Positions 7,733 to 16,402 of a stretch of 64,000 nt of DNA are shown here, one piece after another. Each line of letters opens with the position of its first letter. Position 1 is the first letter of the stretch. Location of the stretch: positions 885,001-949,000 of the forward strand of contig JAUCEP010000002.1 in the NCBI GenBank assembly GCA_030348875.1, in the 5' to 3' direction. Position numbers and translations under genes: made by a program. Under the pieces are notes generated by a model, which saw only the letters and a list, made by a program, of their open reading frames with translations, had not been told where the DNA came from and made no database searches. This stretch comes from Ureibacillus composti. GTDB lineage: Bacteria; Bacillota; Bacilli; Bacillales_A; Planococcaceae.

Positions 7733-8270
7733 ATGCCTTTGGAATAATGTTAATCGCAACTGTTTTTGTAGGGCTATCTGCATTATCATCACTCATCTTA
7801 TAATATTTAATCATTAATTGATTTAATTCATTTTGGAAGTTGGAGAACTGTTCCTCTGACAATTTTAAATCGACTAATGAGAAAGTCGAGCTATCTTCGG
7901 ACTTGGGATTCTTTTCAATGGAAGTTAAATAATTTTGATATTGGGTCATTAACACCAATTGATAGTAAGAAATGTAGTTGAGTTTTTTCTCCTTCGATAG
8001 GTTACGCCATTCCTCTAGATCGAGATGGGCTTCCTCTTCGTTTAAACCATAGTATTTTTCTGTCACCGCACGTACTTTTCGTTCATGTACAATTTTTATT
8101 ATATTTGCATCTAACAATATTTGAATATGGCGGTAAAGTGTGGCTTGTGATACATCTTGTATCGACTCCAACATCTCAAAAGTAGTTACGCCATTCTCTT
8201 TATGTTGCATAAGCGATTGTAAAATTTTCATTCTCACAGGGTGCATTAAAATTTCAGCTTTATTACGCAA
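7731..8270 (-). CDS. ArsR-like winged-helix transcriptional regulator
   Basis: A 179-residue protein with an N-terminal winged helix (about 5-75: HPVRMKILQSLM, then VSQATLYRHIQILLDANII) of the ArsR/HTH_20 type and a C-terminal region of unknown role. Start is TTG at 8270 behind GGAGG, with no competing ATG. It is divergent from the yxlEFG-like ABC unit, whose upstream region holds a TGAGAA/TTCTCA palindrome. It probably represses that unit and itself, though the inducer is unknown. Confidence 0.8.
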   Translation of the reverse strand: MRNKAEILMHPVRMKILQSLMQHKENGVTTFEMLESIQDVSQATLYRHIQILLDANIIKIVHERKVRAVTEKYYGLNEEEAHLDLEEWRNLSKEKKLNYISYYQLVLMTQYQNYLTSIEKNPKSEDSSTFSLVDLKLSEEQFSNFQNELNQLMIKYYKMSDDNADSPTKTVAINIIPKA

Positions 8271-8337
8271 TTAGATTCCCTCCGATAACAATTAATTTGT
8301 GTATTTGGTGGACTTTCGAACTTTTTATTCTCTAAAT

Positions 8338-8351
8338 TGAGAACATTCTCA
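8338..8351. promoter_or_regulatory. Palindromic operator candidate between regulator and ABC unit
   Basis: TGAGAACATTCTCA has 6-bp inverted arms around CA. It lies in the divergent gap, 67 bases upstream of the regulator start and 46 bases before the first gene of the ABC unit. Assignment to the ArsR-like protein is inference. Confidence 0.45.
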
Positions 8352-8397
8352 GAAAATATATATGAAATGAAGCTGTTTGTAAAGTTTAATAAAACTA

Positions 8398-8628
8398 GTG
8401 AAAGATGATTTGAAAGTTATTGAGTGGTCACTTGTTTTGCCAGTTGTGTTACCTTTTGTTTTTGTTGCTTTGTTATTGATTGTCATCGCACTCATTGATT
8501 TAGTTCGTAACCGCCACACAAGAGAAAATGTAATTTTGTGGGCAATTGTGATTTTGTTCTGTAATACGATTGGTCCCGTTTTATATTTTACAGTTGGTCG
8601 GAAGGTGGGAACAAAACGTGAAGTTTGA
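8398..8628 (+). CDS. PLDc_N-type small membrane protein (YxlE-like)
   Basis: 76 residues with two membrane helices (about 12-35 and 45-68) in the arrangement of the phospholipase D N-terminal domain, including the GPVLYF segment. It has no catalytic domain. It starts with GTG at 8398 with only a weak ribosome site. In B. subtilis the sigY operon has the order yxlE-yxlF-yxlG, with YxlE a protein of this type, an ABC ATPase and a permease, and the same order is seen here, without a sigma factor. The next gene overlaps by 11 bases. Confidence 0.75.
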   Translation: MKDDLKVIEWSLVLPVVLPFVFVALLLIVIALIDLVRNRHTRENVILWAIVILFCNTIGPVLYFTVGRKVGTKREV

Positions 8629-9526
8629 AGTGAAAAACATTACGAAAAAGTATAAAGAAAAGACCGTAGTAAATAACTTTTCTATGGTCATCAACGAGAA
8701 TGAATGCGTCGGGTTAATCGGTCCAAATGGTGCAGGAAAATCAACGTTAATTCAAATCATTGTCGATATCCTTCATGCTGATGAAGGCGAAGTACTTTTA
8801 AATGACAAAAAGATCTCAAACATGAAGCGAGAAATCGGTTATTTGCCACAGTATCCTAATTTTTTTCATTGGATGACTGCCTTTGAAACGCTTAGATTTA
8901 TGGGGGAGCTTTCAGGTCTATCAAAAGCACAATTAAAGAAGGAGATTCCAATTCTCTTAGAAAAAGTTGGTTTGGCGCGGGATGTTCACTCTAATGTAGG
9001 TACCTTTTCTGGTGGGATGAAGCAACGTTTAGGAATTGCTCAAGCACTTCTCCATAAGCCATCATTTATTCTGATGGATGAACCGGTTTCCGCTTTAGAT
9101 CCGATTGGGCGGAGAGAAGTGTTAAATTTGCTTCAAGAAATTAAAAAAGAAGCCACTATCCTATTATCGACTCACATCTTGAGTGATGCTGAAGAAATTT
9201 GTGAACGCTTTGTCATTATAAAAAATGGGGTGAAAATTGAGGATAAGACACGTGCTCAATTATTGAGTCGGCATAAAGAAAATACTATTTATTTAACAGT
9301 TGATGTTATCGATCATAGATGGCTCCAGAATTTAGAGAATCAGCCTTATGTACAAAAAGTCGTAAAGGTCGGACTGAAAGTAAAGGTGAACGTGGACAAT
9401 ATGGAAGAGGATAAGCGCAAGTTGCTCCACTTTATACTTAAACAGGACGTGAATGTAAATAGTTTTGAAGTGGGTGAGAAGGAAACGCTGGAAGAAATCT
9501 TCATGAAATTGGTGGTGGATGTATGA
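8618..9526 (+). CDS. ABC transporter ATP-binding protein (YxlF-like)
   Basis: An approximately 302-residue ATPase of the drug/bacteriocin exporter type. Walker A is GPNGAGKST, the signature is FSGGMKQRLGIAQAL, Walker B is FILMDEPVSALDP and the H-loop is LLSTHIL. The last 90 residues are a regulatory extension. The start is GTG at 8618 behind GAAGGTGGG, overlapping the previous stop by 11 bases. An upstream ATG at 8570 lies inside the previous gene. The last four bases (ATGA) overlap the permease start, so the three genes are one coupled operon. The exported substrate is unknown. Confidence 0.9.
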   Translation: MKFEVKNITKKYKEKTVVNNFSMVINENECVGLIGPNGAGKSTLIQIIVDILHADEGEVLLNDKKISNMKREIGYLPQYPNFFHWMTAFETLRFMGELSGLSKAQLKKEIPILLEKVGLARDVHSNVGTFSGGMKQRLGIAQALLHKPSFILMDEPVSALDPIGRREVLNLLQEIKKEATILLSTHILSDAEEICERFVIIKNGVKIEDKTRAQLLSRHKENTIYLTVDVIDHRWLQNLENQPYVQKVVKVGLKVKVNVDNMEEDKRKLLHFILKQDVNVNSFEVGEKETLEEIFMKLVVDV

Positions 9527-10302
9527 GTACGTTTACTGTATTAAGTAAAAAAGAGTTTACGCAACAAGTTCGCGATTTTAAAATCATATGGTTACCATTG
9601 GTTTTTATTTTATTGGGACTCACGCAACCAATTATGATGTATTATTTACCAATGATTTTAAATGCAGTAGGGGGAGTAGAAGGAATTACTCTTGATCCTT
9701 CGTTAACTAAAGTAGAGGGGACTGAAATTTTAGCTTCCACCCTCTCTTCACAATTTGATCAACTAGGGATCATTATACTCGTTGTTGCCTTGATGAGCAT
9801 TGTTCAAAATGACCAAGCAAATGGAATGATGGCGTTTATTTTATCAAGGCCTGTAACTGTGTTTTCTTATGTCAGTAGCAAAATCGTTTCTCATTATGTA
9901 TTGGTAGTTGTAAGTGTATGGTTAGGGTTTACGGTTTCTTATGGTTATGCAAATTATTTATTTACCACTATTCCTTTCACTAAAATGTTTTTAACGATTT
10001 TATTGTATAGCGTTTGGCTTTTGTTTGTTGTCACACTGGTGACGATGATGAGTACTATATTTAACAGTCAAGCGTTTATCGCAATGATCAGCCTTTTTGT
10101 ACTTCTTGTTTTACGGATGATTGTTGGGCTACATCCAATTATGTTATTAATTAATCCAGCTGGGGCGAGTGTGCGTGCTGCCAGTTTCTTAAGTACTGGT
10201 GAGATAGGGGACGGGTGGTTAGTCAATATTTTAATTGTGTTCTTGCTAGTTTTGTTGATGGTCGGATATACAAATTATCGGATTAGAAAGAAGGGGTTTT
10301 AG
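9523..10302 (+). CDS. ABC transporter permease (YxlG-like)
   Basis: 259 residues with about six membrane helices and a large extracellular loop after the first. It is an ABC-2-type permease, with the SRPVTVFSYVSSKIVSHY segment typical of the coupling helix region. It partners the ATPase just upstream, sharing the ATGA overlap. Together they form an exporter of unknown cargo, and in B. subtilis the equivalent genes limit SigY activity. No terminator is obvious directly after it. A short tandem-repeat tract follows. Confidence 0.85.
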   Translation: MSTFTVLSKKEFTQQVRDFKIIWLPLVFILLGLTQPIMMYYLPMILNAVGGVEGITLDPSLTKVEGTEILASTLSSQFDQLGIIILVVALMSIVQNDQANGMMAFILSRPVTVFSYVSSKIVSHYVLVVVSVWLGFTVSYGYANYLFTTIPFTKMFLTILLYSVWLLFVVTLVTMMSTIFNSQAFIAMISLFVLLVLRMIVGLHPIMLLINPAGASVRAASFLSTGEIGDGWLVNILIVFLLVLLMVGYTNYRIRKKGF

Positions 10303-10330
10303 AAATGGGCAGAGAATGTAAGCAAAACTT

Positions 10331-10425
10331 TCTAAGTGAACACAACAGGCTAGTAAGTGAACATAAGCATCTCCAAGTGAACACAACCGGCTCGTACGTG
10401 AACATAAAAATTCCCAAGTGAACAA
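10331..10425. repeat. Short degenerate tandem repeat (41-bp double unit)
   Basis: GTGAAC recurs at 10336, 10357, 10377, 10398 and 10418, spaced 21, 20, 21, 20 bases. Alternate units share AAGTGAACACAAC and GTGAACATAA, so the real period is about 41 bp. It is intergenic with no reading frame. Confidence 0.7.
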
Positions 10426-10506
10426 AACGGGAGCTCATCCGCACAAAAAACTATGTAAGTAAAGAAAACTTGTTCATGTCCCTGACGATCTACACCACAA
10501 ACAATA

Positions 10507-10546
10507 AAAGCCTAAAATCCTCTGTAAAAGCGAGATTTTGGGCTTT
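10507..10546 (-). terminator. Terminator of the VOC-protein gene
   Basis: AAAGCCTAAAATC and GATTTTGGGCTTT form a stem of about 13 bp with one mismatch. It lies 18 bases beyond the minus-strand stop codon. Confidence 0.65.
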
Positions 10547-10564
10547 CTCTATAACTCCCTAATA

Positions 10565-10996
10565 TTAAATTGAATAATCTTCCCCATTTTCATGGCTGAA
10601 TTGCCAAGTTACACCGAACTTGTCCACTAAGCTTCCGTAACATTTGCTCCAAAATGTTTCTTGAAGATCCATGACCACATTGCCACCTTCAGATAGAGCT
10701 TTAAATGATGATCTTAAAAAGTCTTCATCTGAATCTACTACTGCCACTGTGATGTTGTTCCCAACAGTAAATGGAGAACCAGGCCATGTATCAGAGAACA
10801 TTAGTCTGCTTCCTCGGATATCTAGACGAGTATGCATGACTAAATCTTTTGCATCTTCAGGAACCGTGAAGTTCGGATCATTATTCGCTTCACCGAACGT
10901 CATTATTTGAGGTTTTTCTGCTTTGAATGCTTCTGCATAAAACTCTGCTGCTTCACGACAATTGCCATTAAAATTGAAATATACTTCGATTGCCAT
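10565..10996 (-). CDS. VOC-family (PhnB-like) protein
   Basis: A 143-residue cytoplasmic protein of the glyoxalase/3-demethylubiquinone methyltransferase-like group. It opens IEVYFNFNGNCREAAEFYAE and ends FGVTWQFSHEN, both characteristic of PhnB-type proteins, which are often dimeric and of unknown substrate. The start ATG at 10996 follows AAGGAG by about 10 bases. The longer frame to 11065 has no ribosome site. Nothing nearby suggests a pathway. Confidence 0.82.
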   Translation of the reverse strand: MAIEVYFNFNGNCREAAEFYAEAFKAEKPQIMTFGEANNDPNFTVPEDAKDLVMHTRLDIRGSRLMFSDTWPGSPFTVGNNITVAVVDSDEDFLRSSFKALSEGGNVVMDLQETFWSKCYGSLVDKFGVTWQFSHENGEDYSI

Positions 10997-11139
10997 CTTA
11001 ATTTCGCTCCTTATACTGGAAATGATTTCATTTCGAGTGTACCATCTGACCTTAAGTCTCGTCATTAAAACTGTACTTTACTACATCTTCCCAAATTGAA
11101 CTTAATTTAATCAAATTAGCATGCACTCAAGTAATTTTG

Positions 11140-11450
11140 AGAACTCAAAATTGTTCCCGAATTGTATGAGTACCAGGTGCATATTCAATTCCTAAAACTC
11201 AGAATTGTTCTCGAATTGTGTGGGTACCAGGTACATATTCAATTCCTAAAATTCAAAATTGTTCCCGAATTGTATGAGTACCAGGTGCATATTCAATTCC
11301 TAAAACTCAGAATTGTTCCCGAATTGTATGAGTACCAGGTACATATTCAATTCCTAAAACTCAGAATTGTACCTGAATTGTATGGGTACCAGGTACATAT
11401 TCAATTCAAAAAATTCTAAAATATACGAGTACCAGGTACAAACTCAATTC
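11140..11450. repeat. 54-bp tandem repeat, five good copies plus degenerate ends
   Basis: TACCAGGT begins at 11171, 11225, 11279, 11333 and 11387, exactly 54 bp apart, then once more at 11430. Each unit holds a hairpin: GAATTG...GTACC pairs with GGTAC...CAATTC around one A (13 of 16 positions). Because 54 is a multiple of three, one frame stays open as an 18-residue repeat, but it has no ribosome site. It occupies the gap before secA. Confidence 0.85.
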
Positions 11451-11581
11451 ACAATATTCAAAAATCTGCACCAAACCATCTTAATACCACATACATAAAA
11501 ACCATATAAAAGGAGGGTATTTGCACCTAATATAGAATAGATGATAAAATGAAAGATGAGACTATATGGGATGTGAAATTC

Positions 11582-14092
11582 ATGGCGAACATTTTAAATA
11601 AATTATTTGATTTCAATAAAAAAGAAGTAAAGAAATTAGAAAAGATTGCTGATCGAGTTGAGTCATTTGCATCTCCAATGGAACAATTATCGGATGATGC
11701 GTTAAAAGCGAAAACTACAGAATTTAAAGAGCGTTATGAAAACGGAGAATCTTTAGACCAACTTCTTCCTGAAGCGTTTGCGGTTTGTCGTGAAGCCGCT
11801 CGCCGTGTATTAGGGATGTTTCCATACCGCGTGCAAATTATGGGGGCTGCGGCATTACACGATGGAAATATTTCAGAAATGAAAACAGGGGAAGGTAAAA
11901 CGTTAACTGCCACAATGGCTGTTTATCTTAATGCAATCACTGGCAAAGGCGTACACGTTGTAACAGTCAACGAATATCTTGCAAGCCGTGATGCTGGTGA
12001 GATGGGTGAACTTTATAATTTTTTAGGGTTAACAGTTGGTTTAAATTTAAATAGCCTTTCAAAAGAAGAAAAACGCGAAGCATATGCAGCAGATATTACA
12101 TATAGCACAAACAACGAATTAGGTTTTGACTATTTACGTGATAACATGGTGCTTTATAAAGAAGAGCGAGTACAACGTCCGCTACATTATGCCGTAATCG
12201 ATGAAGTTGACTCTATCTTAATCGATGAAGCGCGTACACCGCTTATTATTTCGGGTCAAGCTGGTCGAACTGCAAAACTTTATGTACAATCAAATGCCTT
12301 TGTTCGTATGTTGAAGGCTGAAGAGGATTACTCTTATGAAGAAACAACAAAAGGCGTTACATTAACGGAAAATGGGATTGCAAAAGCGGAGCGTGCCTTC
12401 GGTATTGACAACCTATTCGATTTAACTCATGTTCGTTTACTTCATGCAATTAACCAATCGTTGAAAGCACACGTATCTATGCACCTTGATGTAGATTATG
12501 TCGTGCAAGAAGGCGAGATTGTCATTGTTGATAGTTTCACAGGGCGTTTAATGAAAGGTCGTCGTTATTCAGATGGTTTACACCAAGCAATCGAGGCTAA
12601 AGAAGGTGTAGACATACAAAATGAATCGATGACAATGGCGACAATTACGTTCCAAAACTACTTCCGTATGTATCAAAAGCTTTCTGGTATGACAGGTACT
12701 GCGAAAACGGAAGAAGAAGAATTCCGCAACATTTACAATATGAATGTTGTCGTAATCCCAACAAACAGACCGATTCAACGTGATGACCGTCCAGATTTAA
12801 TTTTTACGTCTATGAAAGGGAAGTTCGAAGCGGTTGCAGCGGATATCGCAGAGCGTCATAAAATCGGACAACCAGTTTTAGTTGGGACAGTTGCAATTGA
12901 AACTTCTGAAATCATTTCACAACTTTTAGATCGACATAAAATTCCTCACAACGTATTAAATGCGAAAAATCACGAACGTGAGGCTGAGATTATTGCCGAT
13001 GCTGGGAAGAAAGGTTCGGTAACGATTGCTACAAACATGGCGGGTCGTGGTACGGATATTAAACTAGGTGAAGGTGTATTAGAAATCGGTGGCTTAGCTG
13101 TCATTGGGACTGAACGCCATGAATCTCGCCGTATTGATAACCAGTTACGTGGTCGTTCTGGACGTCAAGGGGACCCTGGTGTAACGCAATTCTATTTATC
13201 ACTTGAAGATGAATTGATGCGTCGTTTCGGTTCAGATAATATGAAAAATATGATGACAAGATTGGGTATGGATGATACTCAACCGATTCAGTCCAAAATG
13301 GTTTCGAAAGCAGTTGAAGGTGCACAAAAACGTGTAGAAGGTAACAACTTTGATGCGCGTAAACGTTTATTACAATACGATGATGTTTTACGTCAACAAC
13401 GTGAAGTTATTTACAAAGAACGTGCGGAAGTACTCGAAACTGAAAACATGCGTGGCCTAGTAGAGGGTATGATTCAAGAATCAATCGAAGAGATTGTGCA
13501 GATTCATACACAAGGTGATCAAAAAGATTGGAACTTTAAAGCACTTGAAGATTATATTCAAGCTAACCTTTTAGATGAAGGGGTTATTAAAGCAAGTGAC
13601 CTTGAAGGGAAATCGCCTGAAGAAATCATTAACTTCATTTACTCAAAAGTTCAAGAAAGTTACAATGAGAAGGAAGAACAACTTACGCCAGAACGTATGC
13701 GTGAGTTCGAAAAAGTAATTTTACTTCGTTCGATTGATACAAAATGGATTGATCATATCGATGCAATGGATCAGTTACGTCAAGGGATTCACCTACGTGC
13801 TTACGGACAAACTGACCCATTACGTGAATATGAAAACGAAGGCTTTGCGATGTTTGAAGATATGAAGCATTCAATTCGTGAAGATGTAACGAAATATGCG
13901 ATGAAAGCACAAATCCGCAACAACTTAGAACGTGAAGAAGTTGCAAAGGGACAAGCGGTTAACCCAAAAGAAGATGATGCTGCACCAAAGAAAAAACAAC
14001 CGGTTCGTAAAGTTGAAACGATTGGTCGAAATGATTTATGTCCATGTGGAAGTGGCAAAAAGTTCAAAAATTGTCACGGTGTAACGAATTAA
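11582..14092 (+). CDS. secA: Protein translocase ATPase SecA
   Basis: The 836-residue motor that drives preproteins through SecYEG at the membrane. The nucleotide site [11 protein letters not shown] lies near residue 100, [15 protein letters not shown] is the DEAD-type motif, [10 protein letters not shown] and [13 protein letters not shown] belong to the second ATPase half, and the C-terminus carries the zinc-binding [14 protein letters not shown] chose ATG 11582 ([10 protein letters not shown]) because it fits the family N-terminus. The upstream ATG 11549 adds 11 unrelated residues. The ribosome site is weak (GGGATG). prfB follows, as in B. subtilis. Confidence 0.96.
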   Translation: MANILNKLFDFNKKEVKKLEKIADRVESFASPMEQLSDDALKAKTTEFKERYENGESLDQLLPEAFAVCREAARRVLGMFPYRVQIMGAAALHDGNISEMKTGEGKTLTATMAVYLNAITGKGVHVVTVNEYLASRDAGEMGELYNFLGLTVGLNLNSLSKEEKREAYAADITYSTNNELGFDYLRDNMVLYKEERVQRPLHYAVIDEVDSILIDEARTPLIISGQAGRTAKLYVQSNAFVRMLKAEEDYSYEETTKGVTLTENGIAKAERAFGIDNLFDLTHVRLLHAINQSLKAHVSMHLDVDYVVQEGEIVIVDSFTGRLMKGRRYSDGLHQAIEAKEGVDIQNESMTMATITFQNYFRMYQKLSGMTGTAKTEEEEFRNIYNMNVVVIPTNRPIQRDDRPDLIFTSMKGKFEAVAADIAERHKIGQPVLVGTVAIETSEIISQLLDRHKIPHNVLNAKNHEREAEIIADAGKKGSVTIATNMAGRGTDIKLGEGVLEIGGLAVIGTERHESRRIDNQLRGRSGRQGDPGVTQFYLSLEDELMRRFGSDNMKNMMTRLGMDDTQPIQSKMVSKAVEGAQKRVEGNNFDARKRLLQYDDVLRQQREVIYKERAEVLETENMRGLVEGMIQESIEEIVQIHTQGDQKDWNFKALEDYIQANLLDEGVIKASDLEGKSPEEIINFIYSKVQESYNEKEEQLTPERMREFEKVILLRSIDTKWIDHIDAMDQLRQGIHLRAYGQTDPLREYENEGFAMFEDMKHSIREDVTKYAMKAQIRNNLEREEVAKGQAVNPKEDDAAPKKKQPVRKVETIGRNDLCPCGSGKKFKNCHGVTN

Positions 14093-14111
14093 TTAAGGTT
14101 TTTTATTTATA

Positions 14112-14144
14112 AACCGAGGCTGTCAATAGTGGCAGCTCGGTTTT
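14112..14144 (+). terminator. Possible weak terminator between secA and prfB
   Basis: AACCGAG-CTG and CAG-CTCGGTT form an interrupted stem followed by TTTT. It may only attenuate, since prfB starts 31 bases later without a clear promoter. Confidence 0.5.
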
Positions 14145-14174
14145 CTCAATTTTATTTGTTGGAGGAAATGATTA

Positions 14175-15282
14175 ATGTTTGAATTTGCAGATGTAAGAAA
14201 TGTTTTAGAAACTTCAGCCAAGAAACTGGCGGACTTCAGGGGGTCTCTTTGACTTAGAGAACAAAGAGGCACGTATTCAAGAATTAGATGAAATGATGTT
14301 AATGCCAGACTTTTGGAATGACCAAAATGCAGCACAAACAGTCATTAATGAAGCAAATGCTTTAAAAGCAGTAGTGAACGAATTCAATGACTTAGTGAAT
14401 ACGCACGAAAATTTAGAAATGACTTTGGAGCTACTAAAAGAAGAACCAGATGAAGAGCTGCAAGAAGAGCTTAGTAATGAACTTGTTGAGTTCCAACAAA
14501 AAATGGATGCATTTGAATTACAGATGCTTCTAAGTGAACCATATGATAAAAACAATGCAATTTTAGAGCTTCACCCAGGTGCTGGTGGTACAGAATCACA
14601 GGACTGGGGCTCAATGCTTCTTCGTATGTATACACGTTGGGCAGAACAGCACGGTTTTAAAGTAGAAACAATGGATTACTTACCAGGTGATGAAGCTGGG
14701 ATTAAATCCGTGACATTGTTAATCCAAGGTCACAATGCATATGGTTATTTAAAAGCTGAAAAGGGTGTACATCGTTTAGTTCGTATTTCGCCATTTGATT
14801 CTGCAGGTCGTCGTCATACATCTTTCGTTTCATGTGATGTTATGCCAGAATTCAACAATGAGATTGAAATCGATATCCGTTCTGAAGATCTAAAAGTTGA
14901 TACATATCGTGCAACAGGTGCAGGTGGACAGCATATTAATACGACGGACTCGGCTGTTCGTATTACGCATATCCCAACAGGTGTTGTAGTATCGTGTCAG
15001 GCGGAGCGTTCGCAAATTAAAAACCGCGATAAAGCAATGAACATGTTAAAAGCGAAGTTGTATCAATTAGAAATTGAAAAACAACAAGCTGAATTAGATG
15101 CGATTCGCGGAGAGCAAAAAGAAATTGGCTGGGGTTCACAAATTCGTTCTTACGTCTTCCACCCATATTCAATGGTAAAAGACCACCGTACAAGTTTTGA
15201 AACTGGTAACGTTCAAGGAGTTATGGACGGAGAACTAGATGGTTTCATTAATGCTTATTTACGAACTCGAATTGGACAATAA
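14175..15282 (+). CDS. prfB: Peptide chain release factor 2, expressed by programmed +1 frameshift
   Basis: RF2 releases finished proteins at UGA and UAA codons. Translation starts at ATG 14175 behind GGAGG and runs 25 codons to CTT at 14247-14249. The next codon is an in-frame TGA (14250-14252) preceded by AGGGGG-TCT-CTT, the standard RF2 shift site with its internal Shine-Dalgarno. After a +1 slip reading resumes with GAC at 14251. The join encodes 368 residues. The SPF stop-recognition tripeptide ([11 protein letters not shown]) and GGQ catalytic motif ([12 protein letters not shown]) are both present. This is autoregulation, not a broken gene. Confidence 0.96.
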
Positions 15283-15298
15283 CATTATAAAAGGGCTT

Positions 15299-15337
15299 CA
15301 TCTGTGGTGAATAGATGAAGCCCTTTTCTTGTCGAGA
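15299..15337 (+). terminator. prfB terminator
   Basis: AAAAGGGCTTCATCT pairs perfectly with AGATGAAGCCCTTTT (15 bp), ending in a short T run. Confidence 0.9.
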
Positions 15338-15414
15338 GGATTCTGAATGAAGCATCTGTTATGGTGTATTTTGTTTTGTATTTATGAAAAGACTACTATG
15401 TAACAAACTAAGGG

Positions 15415-15783
15415 TTACAGGTTCGTCATATTCATCGCTTTTTTTAATACCTTTACTTCAGCTTTTGTGTTTAATGTATCATTAGCGAGTATTCCAAGCT
15501 TTTCATCCATGGTGTCGAGTCTCTCGTTGATCGTATTAATTTTGCCAAGTAACTCTGAATGGTTTCGATCAACCTTTTCTTCAAGCGAATCCATTCGATT
15601 TTCAAGGGAGTCCATTCTACTCACAAGAGAATCCATTCGGTTTTCAAGGGAATCCATTCTACTCTCAAGAGAACCAATCCGGTTTTCAAGAGAATCCATT
15701 CTCCCATTGAGCGCTGTAAAATGCTCATCCATTTTTGATGATAATTCCAACACAGCTTGTAGAACTTGTTGATTTTCACCCAT
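15415..15783 (-). CDS. Heptad-repeat coiled-coil protein, function unknown
   Basis: 122 residues with a long coiled coil. Residues about 28-70 are nearly perfect seven-residue repeats of the form R-M-D-S-L-E-N, encoded by 21-bp DNA repeats. Beyond them the coil continues (KINTINERLDTMDEKLG) to a basic end. It has no signal peptide or membrane helix. The ATG follows AAAGGAGG. I do not recognise a specific function. Such proteins may form trimers or fibres. The DNA-level repeat means copy number may vary between strains. Confidence 0.75.
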   Translation of the reverse strand: MGENQQVLQAVLELSSKMDEHFTALNGRMDSLENRIGSLESRMDSLENRMDSLVSRMDSLENRMDSLEEKVDRNHSELLGKINTINERLDTMDEKLGILANDTLNTKAEVKVLKKAMNMTNL

Positions 15784-15952
15784 CCTGCATTCCTCCTTTT
15801 AAAGATTTGTTTCATGAATTTAATTACTCCTAACTATTATAGTGGGTAGGATTTTTCAGTTCAATACTGTCAGTTAGTTAAGAATTTGTAAAGAAACACT
15901 TGTATATAAAACTTCAACTCCCCTCCTAATAAGCAAAATCTTCCCATTTGAA

Positions 15953-15987
15953 ATACAATTGCATAATTGTATGAGTAGAGGTAAAAT
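15953..15987 (+). promoter_or_regulatory. SigA-type promoter with palindrome over the -35 box
   Basis: TTGCAT at 15959-15964 and TAAAAT at 15982-15987 are 17 bases apart. The perfect inverted repeat ATACAATT-GCAT-AATTGTAT (15953-15972) overlaps the -35 element. A LexA box follows just downstream. Confidence 0.6.
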
Positions 15988-15994
15988 AATAATA

Positions 15995-16008
15995 CGAACA
16001 AACGTTCT
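15995..16008. promoter_or_regulatory. LexA (DinR) box
   Basis: CGAACAAACGTTCT matches the Bacillus consensus CGAACRNRYGTTYC at 13 of 14 positions. It sits around the expected transcription start of the promoter at 15959-15987 and 16 bases before the GTG start, an ideal position for repression. Confidence 0.8.
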
Positions 16009-16024
16009 TTTAGGAGGGGTTTTT

Positions 16025-16402
16025 GTGGCGCATATTCCCATTGAAACTGTCCCGTATTTAGAATCGGCAATTTACTTACCAATGCTTCTTACCGTGTTAG
16101 AAAAGGATTATGCTGAAGTTGAAGCTGGACAGTTTAAACTGAAGCGTCCATATATAAAACTAATTGAAAAAGCGAAGGAAAGTGCATTGGATGATTTGAA
16201 AAAAACAAAAACATATTTAAAAGAACATCAATTAAAAGTAATTCGTGGTAGTTCAGATGAATTATTTACGGAGTATTCTTTTCACTTTCAACAAACAATG
16301 GAAGTGAGAAGGTATTCAAATATACGACTCCGCAATCAGGTTGAAGATCTACTTAATCGTTATTTGTTCATGGCATCGAAGAATCCGAATCAGAATCAAT
16401 AG
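16025..16402 (+). CDS. Probable SOS-regulated protein of unknown function (YhjD-like)
   Basis: 125 residues, charged and mostly helical, without signal peptide or membrane helix. The N-terminal half (IYLPMLLTVLEKDYAEVE, FKLKRPYIKLIEKAK) resembles what I remember of the YhjD family. That is recollection, not a search. GTG at 16025 follows AGGAGGGG, and the longer upstream frame runs through the promoter. The strong LexA box and promoter just upstream indicate induction by DNA damage. The gene ends tail to tail with comK, overlapping its stop by 7 bases. Confidence 0.7.
   Translation: MAHIPIETVPYLESAIYLPMLLTVLEKDYAEVEAGQFKLKRPYIKLIEKAKESALDDLKKTKTYLKEHQLKVIRGSSDELFTEYSFHFQQTMEVRRYSNIRLRNQVEDLLNRYLFMASKNPNQNQ

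Noticed and set aside
11162-11419. An 85-codon open frame encoding an 18-residue repeat
   Set aside because: It is open only because the DNA repeat period is a multiple of three. It starts with TTG without a ribosome site and has no coding-like composition.
14175-14252. prfB as a frameshifted pseudogene
   Set aside because: The in-frame TGA is the conserved programmed frameshift signal of RF2, and the downstream frame is intact with GGQ and SPF motifs.
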